A DNA stretch of 64,000 nucleotides from Cycas panzhihuaensis (lineage: Eukaryota; Cycadophyta): positions 147,009,741 through 147,073,740 of the forward strand of contig CM041465.1 in assembly GCA_023213395.1 (NCBI GenBank), in the 5' to 3' direction. The position numbers and the translations under genes are program-made. The notes below the pieces were generated by a model that saw only the letters and a program-made list of their open reading frames with translations, ran no database searches and had not been told where the DNA came from. This document shows positions 1 through 9,150 of this stretch, piece after piece (within the stretch, counting starts at the first letter, position 1; the number at the start of each line of letters is the position of its first letter).

Positions 1-655
1 AAAAATACATTAAAGAAGGCTCTAAATATATGAAAAACATAGAGTCTAAAAATCTATCCTCCCAAGGATTAAACATTGAGATCTAATACCATAATGTTGG
101 TTATGATATTTTATTTAATACCACAATGTTAGATTAGGATTTGAAGGCTTAATACTAAAGAGTTGGGATTAAAGTTTGGATATAATGAACTAGGAGAAAC
201 TGACTTAACAATAGACAGGGGGTGAGTCTAAGATGAAGAAATGATGTATAAAATAATGAAGTATGTATAAGGATATATATAACATATAGTTAAAAAATGG
301 CCAAACTTTAAATTATTTAAAGAATTGTATATGTCTTTAATAAATCTCTCACCTCAAGTGAGAACCCTTAAGATCAAACTTTGTGTACTAAAATACTTAT
401 TAAGGTGGCACATATATTAAGAGCGAGTATAAAAGGGGTTATAATATAAAATATTTAGAAGAAAACAATAAATAAAAAATGATTAAATAAAGGGAAAATG
501 ATGCTAAAGTAAGTTTAGGATATACAATGGGATTTTTTCTCTAATAAAGTAATCTCGAGTGCATAGTTTTTATTATACCACTGAAGTCATTTACAATCAT
601 AGGCCATAAACACATACACATATCACTATATAATATACAAACATTAATCTATCTA

Positions 656-701
<46 letters not shown>

Positions 702-1122
702 TGTGTGAAAGAAAAACTAAATAAAATGATAATTATAAATATATACTTGAGTTATATATACTAATATGGCTATGTGGTAGAATCCTATATTTTAGAAAGC
801 TATAGTTTTAAGAAGCACAAAATAATATATAAAATCAAACCATCATAAGGAGCATGTATTTTTTTTTTAATAGAGAAAATCATAACATAAAAATGGACAT
901 GAGAGAATTCCTAAGTAGAATAGGTTTTCCCATAAAATTTTTATATATTATACCCCTAACATATGTACATCTACTTTACACTATAAATATGAATGATTTG
1001 TAATGACCAATAAGTAGTTAGTTGTACAAGTGCGCCTCACGTGAGTGGTGACCTCTACGAACCAACTCACCAATAAGTAAATTATATTATAGAAATTAAA
1101 TAATAATAATAATAATCCAACA
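1..1122 (-). repeat. Presumed 3' LTR of copia A and adjoining AT-rich sequence
   Basis: On the minus strand, coding sequence of copia A ends near 1130 in a purine-rich run (AAAGTGGAG) followed at 1122 by TGTTGGATTATT, the usual look of a polypurine tract followed by an LTR start. The LTR extends to lower coordinates, but its far end cannot be placed because the 5' LTR is not recognisable elsewhere. A G-box-like palindrome (TCACGTGA) lies near 1038, a (TAA)n run at about 1099-1115 and a GT microsatellite at 659. No gene is seen. Confidence 0.45.
659..707. repeat. (GT)n microsatellite
   Basis: About 19 uninterrupted GT units are followed by a slightly interrupted tail (TTGTGTGTG). It lies within the AT-rich left flank. 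Confidence 0.95.
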
Positions 1123-1245
1123 CTCCACTTTAATATTTATGTAATTGATCTTAATACCTAACCTTTCCCTAAATTTTTAAAATTTATCCCAAGATAAAGA
1201 TTTGGTAAAGTCATCTTCCAACTATTCTTCTTTAGGTCTCTAAAA
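1123..1245 (-). pseudogene. Copia A RNase H C-terminal fragment
   Basis: Read on the minus strand from 1245, this encodes the end of a copia polyprotein, including the run DDFTKSLS typical of the extreme C-terminus after RNase H, followed by a short tail up to the polypurine tract. One in-frame stop is present (about 1220). The fragment is directly continuous with the piece that starts at 15,346 once the intervening Tat-like element is ignored. Confidence 0.7.
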
Positions 1246-2586
1246 CGCTGCCTGCGGGGTGGTATCCCTATGTTTAGTAAGAAACAGGTTATGTAAGACT
1301 AGGTTGGGCTAAATAGCAAGGACTCACCTCGTAGGGCGTTCGTGCACTAGAGCGTGGATTCAGGACCTGTAGAGGTGCCTGGTTGTTTCTAGGTAGTCAC
1401 AAAAGGCGAGGCCTTCCTACCCCTTGGATGGCCGGGAAGAGGAGGAAAAAGCCTGGCAAGTTGCATCTTCTTAAGGAGGTGAGAAGGTAACACAAGAGTG
1501 AGATGCACATGTAACATGGTGTCTAGGTGTAAGCTGGTCGAAAGAGCAAGTTGCAGATAGCTCTAGCTCGAAAGGAACTATCTAAGTGTAATAGATTAAC
1601 AACTAAATAAAAGATATATAAAGTGTAAGTATGCATTCCTTTCTTCTTTTCAGTTTCCTATGTGTTGCTTAACATGCATACATATGTGTAAGGAACAATG
1701 CTATAAGGAAAAGATGCAAAGAGAAGAGAAATACCTGGACCGGAGTCTGGACGGAGCACTACGTGTCTCTTCGCTTCCCAGGCCTTCCCGCTCCACTTGT
1801 TGCTTACGCGAAACCGATCGGCAATGGTTGTCGTGAACAGCCGAAGAGGGGCTATCTTACCTCCCTAACGTATACAAAAAGCAGGCAGCAAATGATAGAA
1901 AATAACGGAAAAACAACAAATATGGAACTAACCTGCAAATGGGTTTGTTTCATACGCAACTCCACAAACGTGGGATCATGTCAATTAAACAAATAGGTTT
2001 CTCCCTCTTGGAAGAGGGAGCACAAAATAGATCATATATATATATATCTAAACTTAGAAGAAATATAATCAAACTAAGTTAAGCATATGCATATTATTTA
2101 ATGAAACAACTTCCAACAAGATTTCCACAAATAGTCACCGCAACTGACACCCAAAACAAGAGTATAGCCTCAGAATAGCTAACTCACCCACAGAAGGTCT
2201 CCACTTGGCCTCGAGAAAATGAAATGAACTGGTAACAATGACATAGGATAGCAAATGATGGAAAGGTAGGAGTAACGAGAAGGTATGCAAGTACACCCAA
2301 AAGATGAGGTGCTACAGGCAGTAAATCATCCAAGTGATGGGTTGCAAGTTGTAAGCCAACGAAGAGCAGTTTTGGGGCTTATGAGGTGCCTAAAACCAAC
2401 GAATAAGGGGCTGGAACTAGCGTGGCAAGGGGCTGCCAATGCTGGTTCAGATTTGGGAGTAGGTTCCCAAGTCTCTAGCCAAGCTCTAAGGGAGGCAATA
2501 GGTGCAGGGGGAAAGGAAATAAGGGTTTGGACTCTTGGAGAGAAGGTCCACAAGGGGGACTGGCCCTACGTTTCTCTCTCAAATTT

Positions 2587-2597
2587 CCTTTATATAA
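2587..2597 (-). promoter_or_regulatory. LTR promoter TATA box (3' LTR copy)
   Basis: Minus-strand TTATATAAAGG lies 1.2 kb inside the LTR and marks the probable U3/R boundary. In the 5' LTR the matching site at 14,116-14,126 reads TTACATAAAGG, a T-to-C change inside the box, so the copy that would drive the element is weakened. Position and motif are seen; promoter function is inferred. Confidence 0.5.
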
Positions 2598-3268
2598 CCC
2601 CCTCTACACAGCCACCTTAAGGCAAGCTTGCAAGGCTGTAAGGGGAAGCTCTATAATCCTCAAATCTAAAGATCCAGTAATAAACTAAGTAGGGAATCAA
2701 GAAAGTAAGTAAAACAAGCCTTATTCATAAAAACTGTAAAAAAGAGGTATAAATCACAAGGCAAGTAAGTAGAGTACCTTATAGTGGAGAGAAGGAGTAT
2801 GTATCTGCTGAAAAAACTGCAGAAAAAACTAGCACTTAGCAAGGTTTGATGGCAGGTTTGGAGGAGGAGACCAATGTGAGAGAAGTCCTAGTGATTTGGG
2901 GCCATTTAGGGCTTATTCCTTAGAAGACCTTGAGAAGTATCCTTCTTGCAACTTTGTAGACCTGCAAAAAGATGTTTGAGCTTACTGTTCCTAAGCATGA
3001 GAGACAACAATGGTCTCTGGTGAATAGTAGCAGCTGAAAATCTTGGTTTTGCAGTAGTTTCTGTGAAGAAATTGGTAGAGTTGCATGTAAAAATGAGTTA
3101 AGAAGATTGGAAAATGAAATAGTCTCTTGGTTTTATCCCCTGCTCACTACAAGTGAACGTTGGGGATCTTAGGGTGGTTCAAATGCGTAGGTGCCACATG
3201 GCAGTTCCACGAAAAAAGTAGGAACTATCGCGTGATTTTAAAAAAAAAAATTAAACAGTCGTACCACG

Positions 3269-3315
3269 GTAAACTTCACGGTACTGCAGCAAAGATCACA
3301 ATACCACTAAGTTTA
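3269..3315. repeat. U3 palindrome, 3' LTR copy
   Basis: This is the diverged counterpart of the inverted repeat at 14,792-14,839: arms GTAAACTTCACGGTAC and ATACCACTAAGTTTA around a CAAAGATCAC centre. Several transitions weaken the pairing compared with the 5' LTR copy. Confidence 0.6.
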
Positions 3316-3822
3316 TAGCAGTGCGAGCCTGGAAATAAAATTAAGGCTAAAACAGGGGTTTGGAGCTAAACAAAGTGAAAATCAAGGCTGGAACAGCTGG
3401 GAGTTAATACCCAGGTGATGGACAAGTAGTCAGAAAATGGAATCAGCTCTTAACCAAGGATTCAATTAGACTTGGAAGATATTGAAATATGAATAGGGCA
3501 TCGTCAAAAGGTGAACACGACTAGTTAAGGTATCCTGAGGGACCGTGGAGACGAAGTGGATGGCTGTGCACCATATGGGGTATAGCATTCACTGAAGAAT
3601 GCCCCCACTGTGAGTCGTCATAGGCAGAAAGACGTGCGGTAAGCATAGGTAGAGTGATCAAGCAAGAAGATAATGCAAACATACAAATAGAAGGCAAGCA
3701 TGTATCAGGTAATCTACACTAAGAAATCTCAGTCAAACAAGAGTGAAGAGAGAAGCAAAAACATATACCTGAGCTTACCTGAGTTGATGTGTCTTGAGTC
3801 CATTCCCAGCAGCCAGGAAACA

Positions 3823-3832
3823 CTACCCCCTT
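3823..3832 (-). other. Polypurine tract of the Tat-like element
   Basis: Minus-strand AAGGGGGTAG directly precedes the TG that starts the 3' LTR, the expected place for the plus-strand DNA primer. Confidence 0.7.
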
Positions 3833-3905
3833 GGTAGTAGAGCCTCACCGCTCGGAAGCGTGGTGTGATGGTGGATGCTGACAACAAAAAACCATCAGTA
3901 GCACA

Positions 3906-4246
<341 letters not shown>

Positions 4247-4529
4247 ATAAACATGAACAGCATATGGACTAAGGGTGTCAATGAGTGTTGTGGCAGAATG
4301 CGAGGACAAGGGAGACAGAGACGAGGATAACATAGGGGTTGCCTACGCATCATATAAGCATCGACCTGCAAGTGAGTAGAGCTAATGAAGGGGATGCCCC
4401 CATTGCCGAAGTGCAACGAGTGATAGGAGGGCACCCAGCAAACTAAACAAGCACATCAGACTAAAGATGACCAGAGGCTTGGGCACGGGCTGGCCAGGCA
4501 AGCCTCAAAGGTGGTCGCCAAGAAGAGGG
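4247..4529 (-). other. 3' untranslated segment of the Tat-like element
   Basis: This is the sequence between the end of the RNase H-like coding region and the TA tract. No conserved coding could be recognised on either strand. Confidence 0.5.
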
Positions 4530-4927
4530 AGACAACACTCAAGGATGAGGCAGACGAGGCTGTCTACCTCAACATTGAGGTCCCGAGGGATGTGTTGAAT
4601 ATCAACTGACAAAAAGCGGGCCAAGAGAGATCTAGCAGCTGAAGCAAGGGTTCTCAAGTGAGGGCATCGCACCTGGTAAACCTAGGTGAGATGGGATACC
4701 ATAACCTAAGAATCGCATAGCAACACGATAGGTCTGTGATGGAAACGGAGAGCATCAGTAAGGGCTTCAATAACAGCCGTGTACTTAGCTTTGTTATTAG
4801 TTGCCTCATAAAGGAAGATACCAGAATGCAGGAAATCATGTTCGGAGGGGCTGCGAAGGATCCAAGCAGCGGCAGAAGGTCCAGGGTTACTGTGGCTTCC
4901 ACCGTCGGTAAATATGTAGAGGGACAT
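4530..4927 (-). pseudogene. RNase HI-type domain of the Tat-like element, degraded
   Basis: From an ATG at 4927 the minus strand encodes an RNase H of the type with FTDGGS and NPGPSAAAW near the N-terminus (first catalytic Asp), ATNNKAKY in the middle, LLCDS (third acidic residue) and a C-terminal QHIPRDLN followed by VDSL (last Asp, about 4562). At the position expected for the catalytic Glu the sequence has Lys (TNNKAKY). In-frame stops follow LLCDS and occur again 12 codons on, so the domain cannot be made intact. Tat-lineage elements are known to carry a second, archaeal-type RNase H besides the RT-linked one, and this copy stands alone without RT, so it may be that domain. RNase H identity is strong; the sub-type is inference. 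Confidence 0.8.
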
Positions 4928-5452
4928 GAGTGAACACTAAATCCTGGGGATGAATAAACAATGATGAAATGAAAGGGATACTCGAAAGACAAGCAAAAAG
5001 TGGTCATGAAAGGTAGGAGGGCCTGGCAAGGAGGCTACCTAAGGATGAAAGCAACTGGTCTGACCACCATCTGAGAGTGGGTGGAGGAAAGATGCCCTAG
5101 AGCACCAAAGGTTACTTTGGGAAGCAAAACATGCCCCCAGACGAGGGAGCATTCCCTTTGGGGACCCCAAGAGCAGAAAAAGGCTACAGAAATGAGTCCA
5201 GGTCGGCGAACCGAGTCGAACGAGTATAAACTTAGGCATGCACGAGAGCGGCACGTAAAATGAGGCAGAAGGGCCTTAGGAAAAAGTGCAATAATGGGGC
5301 GCCATAAATGCCCTTGTAAGAGAGGGAAAAAAGGGCATCGAAAGAGCACAACGAGCGACAGGGCTAGAAGGCAAAGGCGATCAAGGAAACGAGACGGTCC
5401 CAACGGCTGTTGCGAGGTCAAAAACAGAGAAAGTGCCCGTCGGGGCCCCCGC
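4928..5452. other. Region between RNase H and the antisense gene promoter
   Basis: This stretch is comparatively GC-rich. On the minus strand a pyrimidine-rich run ending ATCCCCAG at about 4955 resembles a 3' splice site just upstream of the RNase H start. On the plus strand it would be the upstream promoter region of the antisense gene. Minus-strand open frames at 5035-5421 have no recognisable domain. Confidence 0.4.
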
Positions 5453-5462
5453 CTATATAAGG
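5453..5462 (+). promoter_or_regulatory. TATA box of the antisense plant mobile domain gene
   Basis: CTATATAAGG lies in a GC-rich context on the plus strand, opposite to the transcription of the retroelement. It is 660 bp upstream of the first ATG of the plant mobile domain reading frame. Transcription would start near 5485-5495. The motif is seen; promoter activity is inferred from its strand and its match to a plant TATA box. Confidence 0.5.
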
Positions 5463-5645
5463 AAATTCATACGGAAAATGGATTCATTTTCACTAGCTCT
5501 CGTGAGAGACCAGAGCCATTCCCTTACGCAGTGGAGCACCGCCCAACTTCGAAGGCACGCGGGAGGAGATCAGACTGTTGGATCTGAGTGAGGAGAGAGC
5601 CAGCGGGATTAGCAAGACGCGATGACGACAGCGAGACCAGATCCA

Positions 5646-6116
5646 GTGAGTGGATCTCACAAAACCCTACCCATTTCAAAGTTTTAATTTCATTGCTTTT
5701 TGTCAAATTTTGAGTAATTTTTGTGCCCCGTATGGGTAATTGGAGGCCTCTCGGAGTCTGAATTGGACCCAGAAAGAGGCGGGACCTAGGCATTAGGGAG
5801 CCTTGGTCTTGATGGGCCCCACGGGGTCCACCAAAAAAAAAAAATTTTGAGTTTTTGGGGCAGAACCCCCTTTGGGTGTTAAGATATCTGCAAAGAAAGA
5901 TCACGGTGCCATGATCTTTGCCGCGGGACCGCGGGACCCGAGCTAAACTTAGTGGTACCGCTAAGTTTAGCATAGTACGAAGGCAAAATAGTAGAAAAAA
6001 GAAGATGAGGGGCCATACAGCCCCAAATCTCAGGCAGAGAGAGCTGAGAGAGAGCTAGGAGTAGAGATGACTGACATGAAACTGACTTTGGCTAGTTTTT
6101 TAATGTTGGCAAGCAG
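5646..6116 (+). other. Putative 5'-UTR intron of the antisense gene
   Basis: A donor-like CCA|GTGAGTGG at 5646 is followed by T-rich sequence. An acceptor-like GGCAAGCAG ends at 6116, after a TTTTTTAATG tract and nine bases before the ATG at 6125. A 471-bp intron just before the start codon is common in plant genes. Only splice-site resemblance supports it. Confidence 0.35.
5896..5971. repeat. Palindrome cluster shared with the LTR U3
   Basis: A first inverted repeat (AAAGATCACGGTGCC / ATGATCTTTGCCGCGG) is followed by a 30-bp near-perfect palindrome at 5942-5971, with arms GCTAAACTTAG and CTAAGTTTAGC around GGTACC. Both use the words of the LTR palindrome at 14,792-14,839, the first in inverted orientation. 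It lies inside the putative 5'-UTR intron of the antisense gene. Confidence 0.8.
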
Positions 6117-6124
6117 TTATCGCG

Positions 6125-6974
6125 ATGGATAACTGCGAAAATGTTAGCATAGCGATGTTGAGTTACATTGAGATGATGTCCTGGGGGGACAAGGAGATCC
6201 TACAGAGGTGTAGCCTATACAAGACCTTGAAGACACCTTAATTCGCATCTAATCAGAGACTTTTGGTCGATATAGTATCACATTGGGATAGGAGGAGGGA
6301 CATTTTCCACTTGCCTCAGGTAGGAGATGTGACAGTGACGCCATGAGACATCTGGCAGATTTTAGGGGTACTAGCGACTAGGAGGCCAAGGTGACCTTGA
6401 GCGCCAAAGAATGAGGCAAAGATATAAAGAGGCAGCCACTTTCTTCATAGGGACTGACAAGTGGGAGCGAAGAGGCGTTCCTCTCCAGATGATGGTGATG
6501 TTTAGGATTCCTCGGGTGAGGAAGCTCATTACACTATGTATTCTGTTCTGAGTTTCCCAGAAACAAAATTATAGAGAGATTGCAGGGGGATGGATGGATG
6601 TAGTGCGTCTATGCGAAGTCGGCAAGCGGATGGACTGGGCCACGATGATATCAGCAAACCTCGTCACACAGCTTGATGCCATCAAGGTAGCAGGAAAGGG
6701 AGGATTATCGTACAACACGCTACTGCAGTGCTGGTTCTTCGATCACTTCGTGGTAGTCGCACCAGCGGGGAGACCACACCCCATAGCAGAGTGGGCCCCA
6801 ATGGTCTACAGATGGCAGACTCGGCTAAGGGGGACGGAGGACCAGGATCACATCTAACGATCAGTAGAGACGACATCGCTGGACCTCCTCACCATGACGG
6901 ATTATGCAACAGATCCATACAGGACGGTGAGGTGGGACAGCGATGATGAGGCAAGCAGAGCAAGAGCACTCCTG

Positions 6975-7005
<31 letters not shown>

Positions 7006-8057
7006 GAGGAGATGGGGCCAGCCCGTCATGACCTACAAGAGAGGCAGGTCCATCAAGGTCGGCAGGAGGAGCAGCGGGACCATCCGGGACTGCCGGAGGA
7101 GAGGCAAGCCCATCAGGAGCAGCTGAGGAGAGCAGGGGGGCAGTGACTAGGGCCCGCAGGCTACAGATAGTGAGGAGATCTAGGGAGATGAGAGCTGAGC
7201 TGGTCCTAATGAGGAGAGAGGCCCAGGCGGAGGAGGTACCTGAGGATGAGGTACCCACAGCTAGTAGAGAGTCAGGAGGAGAGGATGTCGCACGAGTAGA
7301 AGAGCCAGCGGCCATGGTAGGTGAGGCCTAACCATTTCCTTAGTCGTTTGACAGCCAGGTAGATATTTGATTTGATTTTATCATGGTATGCAATGGGATA
7401 TACACTGACACATGGCATGTTGCATTGGCAGGTACTGCAGAGGTTAGGAGAGTAGTAGAGGCCATGGTGAGGGAGATGTTTCCTTAAGTGTATATAGAGG
7501 GGCAACCGCCCATCCAAGCAGAGGATGCACCTAGATCAGCGGGTGCATATATGGAGGCATTTACCCCATTGGCGAGAGGAAGAGATATCTGGGCTGCGGA
7601 GTCCCAAGAGCACATAGCTTTCAGGGGACAAATGCAGCGGGAACTAGATGAAGCAAGGAGTGAGCAAGACGTGCTGCGCAGATAGATCCAGGCTCTAGAG
7701 GCATAGGGACGAGCAGGCAGAGATGCAGGGAGCATGGTTCGGATAGTAGTGCTGGAGGAGTACCTCAAAGGGATGGAGGAGAGATTTTAGAGTATGGAGA
7801 AGAGACTCTAGGGAGTAGAGGGAGAGAGGGATCGTATCCAGGCCAGATATGATCAGCTCATAGACTAGGTGGTGTCGAGGTAGAGCAGGAGCAAGATGTA
7901 TACCCATACAGTAGCGACGACCCCGAGACGGCCACGCGACGAGGGGAGCAAGGCAAGGAGCTCACGAAGGCCCAGGAGGAGCCTCGGAGGAATATGGTCC
8001 ACAGGAGAGAGATCACATAGGCTAGGAGATGGTACCCTAGGAGCGGGGCAGCAGTAG
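6125..8057 (+). pseudogene. Plant mobile domain (PMD)-like gene, two exons, antisense cargo of the Tat-like element
   Basis: Exon 1 runs from ATG 6125 to 7320 and exon 2 from 7432 to a stop at 8055-8057. The N-terminal part (6125-6400) contains HWDRRRDIFHLPQVGDVTVT, the arrangement seen in plant mobile domain proteins, which occur as host genes and as transposon-associated copies. After one frameshift near 6400 the frame continues through FFIGTDKWERRGVPLQMM and GWMDVVRLCEVGKRMDWATM to LSYNTLLQCWFFDHFVVVAP, the C-terminal half of the domain. An acidic linker with nine consecutive Asp (about 6980) and a Gly/Ala/Pro-rich stretch follow. Exon 2 encodes a charged, probably coiled-coil tail (QRELDEARSEQDVLR; EEYLKGMEERF; GERDRIQARYDQL). 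About eight in-frame stops, mainly TAG/TAA at likely former Gln codons, make this copy a pseudogene. Domain identity is moderately strong; a function is not known. Confidence 0.75.
7321..7431 (+). other. Phase-1 spliceosomal intron in the PMD-like gene
   Basis: The donor is TAG|GTGAGG and the acceptor TTGCATTGGCAG|GT, with a T-rich, GC-poor interior including TTGATTTGATTTTATC. The 111-bp length is typical of plant introns. Splicing joins the upstream frame to the downstream frame exactly, in phase 1, turning two separate open stretches into one protein with an acidic linker and a coiled-coil tail. This is the best evidence that the antisense ORF was a real gene. Confidence 0.65.
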
Positions 8058-8325
8058 TGTAGGAGACATATATGTGATTTTGACAGGGGAAAGCACGAGC
8101 CTCTAGGGGGTCATATATAGACTCATATGATTGTACTCCCCATGCAAGGACACCAGCTTCCCATATGTATGATGTAACATATGATTTTTGACGTATATAT
8201 ATATGGGGTAATTGGCACCCCACTTTAATATGAGATGCTATGTATATCATGTGGTAGACAGCATGTATGCTTTGTTTTGTATGTTGTAAATATTTTGTTG
8301 TATGATGCACATATTTCCTTCCATA
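8058..8325 (+). terminator. 3' UTR and poly(A) signal region of the PMD-like gene
   Basis: After the stop the plus strand becomes U-rich, with plant-like polyadenylation context at about 8265-8315 (TTTGTTTTGTATGTTGTAAA, then ATTTTGTTGTATG). It is followed by the 180-bp repeats that separate this gene from the convergent gag-protease frame. Confidence 0.45.
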
Positions 8326-8587
8326 TATGGTTATATGTCTAACAGGAACACACACATCCACCGTGTGTAGAGTTGATAAAGAGGTGTGAAGTTAGAAATA
8401 GAGCAATATACACATCCACGGAGGAGCATAGCAGAATATGCAAAGGAAACAGCAGGTAAGAGAGATGAGTGGCGATACTCCAAAGCGTCGTCCCAATTGG
8501 GAGATGCCCAAATAGGAATACAGAAGTTCCCGAGAGGATACAGGAACATGGGTTCTGCAGGATGAACTAAAAAGAAAAAGAGAGAAG

Positions 8588-8644
8588 CCATCTTAAATTG
8601 CCATTCTACCCATGGTTGGGAGAAATGGGAACAATTTAAGATGG
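8588..8644. other. Hairpin in the first 180-bp repeat
   Basis: The outer arms CCATCTTAAATTG and CAATTTAAGATGG are perfect 13-bp inverted repeats. Inner arms CCATTCTACCC and GGGAGAAATGG extend the stem with about one mismatch to a small ATGGTT loop, giving a stem of about 24 bp in 57 nt. Confidence 0.8.
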
Positions 8645-8763
8645 TAGTTTAGGCTCATTCCGGAGCATTGTCCTAGCTGGGAGATGCCCAAATAGGAGGA
8701 CAAGGTCCCAAAGGAAATGGGAACATGGGTTCCATGGGAGGAACCAGAAGGAGATGAAGAAGA

Positions 8764-8821
8764 CCATCTTAAGTCGTCATCCCACCCGTGGCTAGGGGGA
8801 ATGAGAACGAACCTAAGATGG
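8764..8821. other. Hairpin in the second 180-bp repeat
   Basis: This is the equivalent hairpin, with arms CCATCTTAAGTCG and CGAACCTAAGATGG. The arms are less perfect, but the outer CCATCTTA/TAAGATGG is retained. Confidence 0.7.
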
Positions 8822-8839
8822 TAGTTTAGGCTCATTTTA

Positions 8840-9150
8840 GAGCGTAAAGAGAAAGAGGTATGCCTAGACCACATAGGGGTAGGGGTAGTCACACGCAGAA
8901 TAGGAGATATGTGATGAAGGGTAGGCCCAATATGGCTAGGCCTACCAATAAACTCACTATGGTCGAAACCAAATAAGAGTAATGGACCTGGTACGTGACG
9001 AATTGCATGGCAAGGTTACATCTGAGTGAGAGTGGCTCTAGTCCTAGGTAGGGATCTAGAGTGTGAAGATGAAGTGCCTCTACGAGTGGCTCGTCGACAC
9101 AGGGGCCTACGAGAAACCGCTCGAGGAGGCTAAGAAGGTGAGATAGGTGG
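8840..9150 (-). other. Non-coding segment between the repeats and the protease stop
   Basis: Reverse transcriptase would be expected here on the minus strand in an autonomous element. I see only stop-rich sequence with no RT motif. Confidence 0.5.

Larger units (their letters stand above)
1246..3822 (-). repeat. 3' LTR of the Tat-like element
   Basis: This 2577-bp sequence aligns along its whole length with 12,782-15,345. Boundaries are set by loss of similarity: the left edge begins CGCTGCC (TGCTGCC in the other copy) and the right edge ends GGAAACA, which on the minus strand gives an LTR starting TGTTTCC. In the sampled first 170 bp the two copies differ at about 13% of positions, nearly all transitions. 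The small plus-strand ORF at 2285-2620 also exists in the other LTR but is not recognisable as a protein. Confidence 0.92.
8480..8839. repeat. Two tandem copies of a 180-bp repeat
   Basis: Units at about 8480-8659 and 8660-8839 share GGGAGATGCCCAAATAGGA, GGAACATGGGTT and TAAGATGGTAGTTTAGGCTC at constant 180-bp spacing; a third unit appears to start (TTAGAGCG) and stop at once. Similarity between units is about 75-80%. Tandem repeats near the gag-pro end of internal regions are known in Tat-type elements such as Retand. Confidence 0.85.

Noticed and set aside
2285-2620. Plus-strand ORF of 111 codons in the 3' LTR, partly open in the 5' LTR at 13,916-14,149
   Set aside because: Both LTR copies derive from one sequence, so openness in both is weak evidence; it overlaps the probable LTR promoter on the other strand and shows no domain.
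5035-5421. Minus-strand ORF of 128 codons
   Set aside because: No recognisable domain; it lies in the putative promoter region of the antisense gene and reads as a compositional shadow.
6125-8057. PMD-like gene as an independent host gene or a separate nested insertion
   Set aside because: It lies within the LTR-bounded element and shares motifs with its LTR. No insertion boundaries were seen around it. Still possible, and listed as a refuting outcome.
8480-8839. CRISPR-like or centromeric satellite array
   Set aside because: Only two diverged 180-bp units without spacers; it is an internal tandem repeat of the retroelement.
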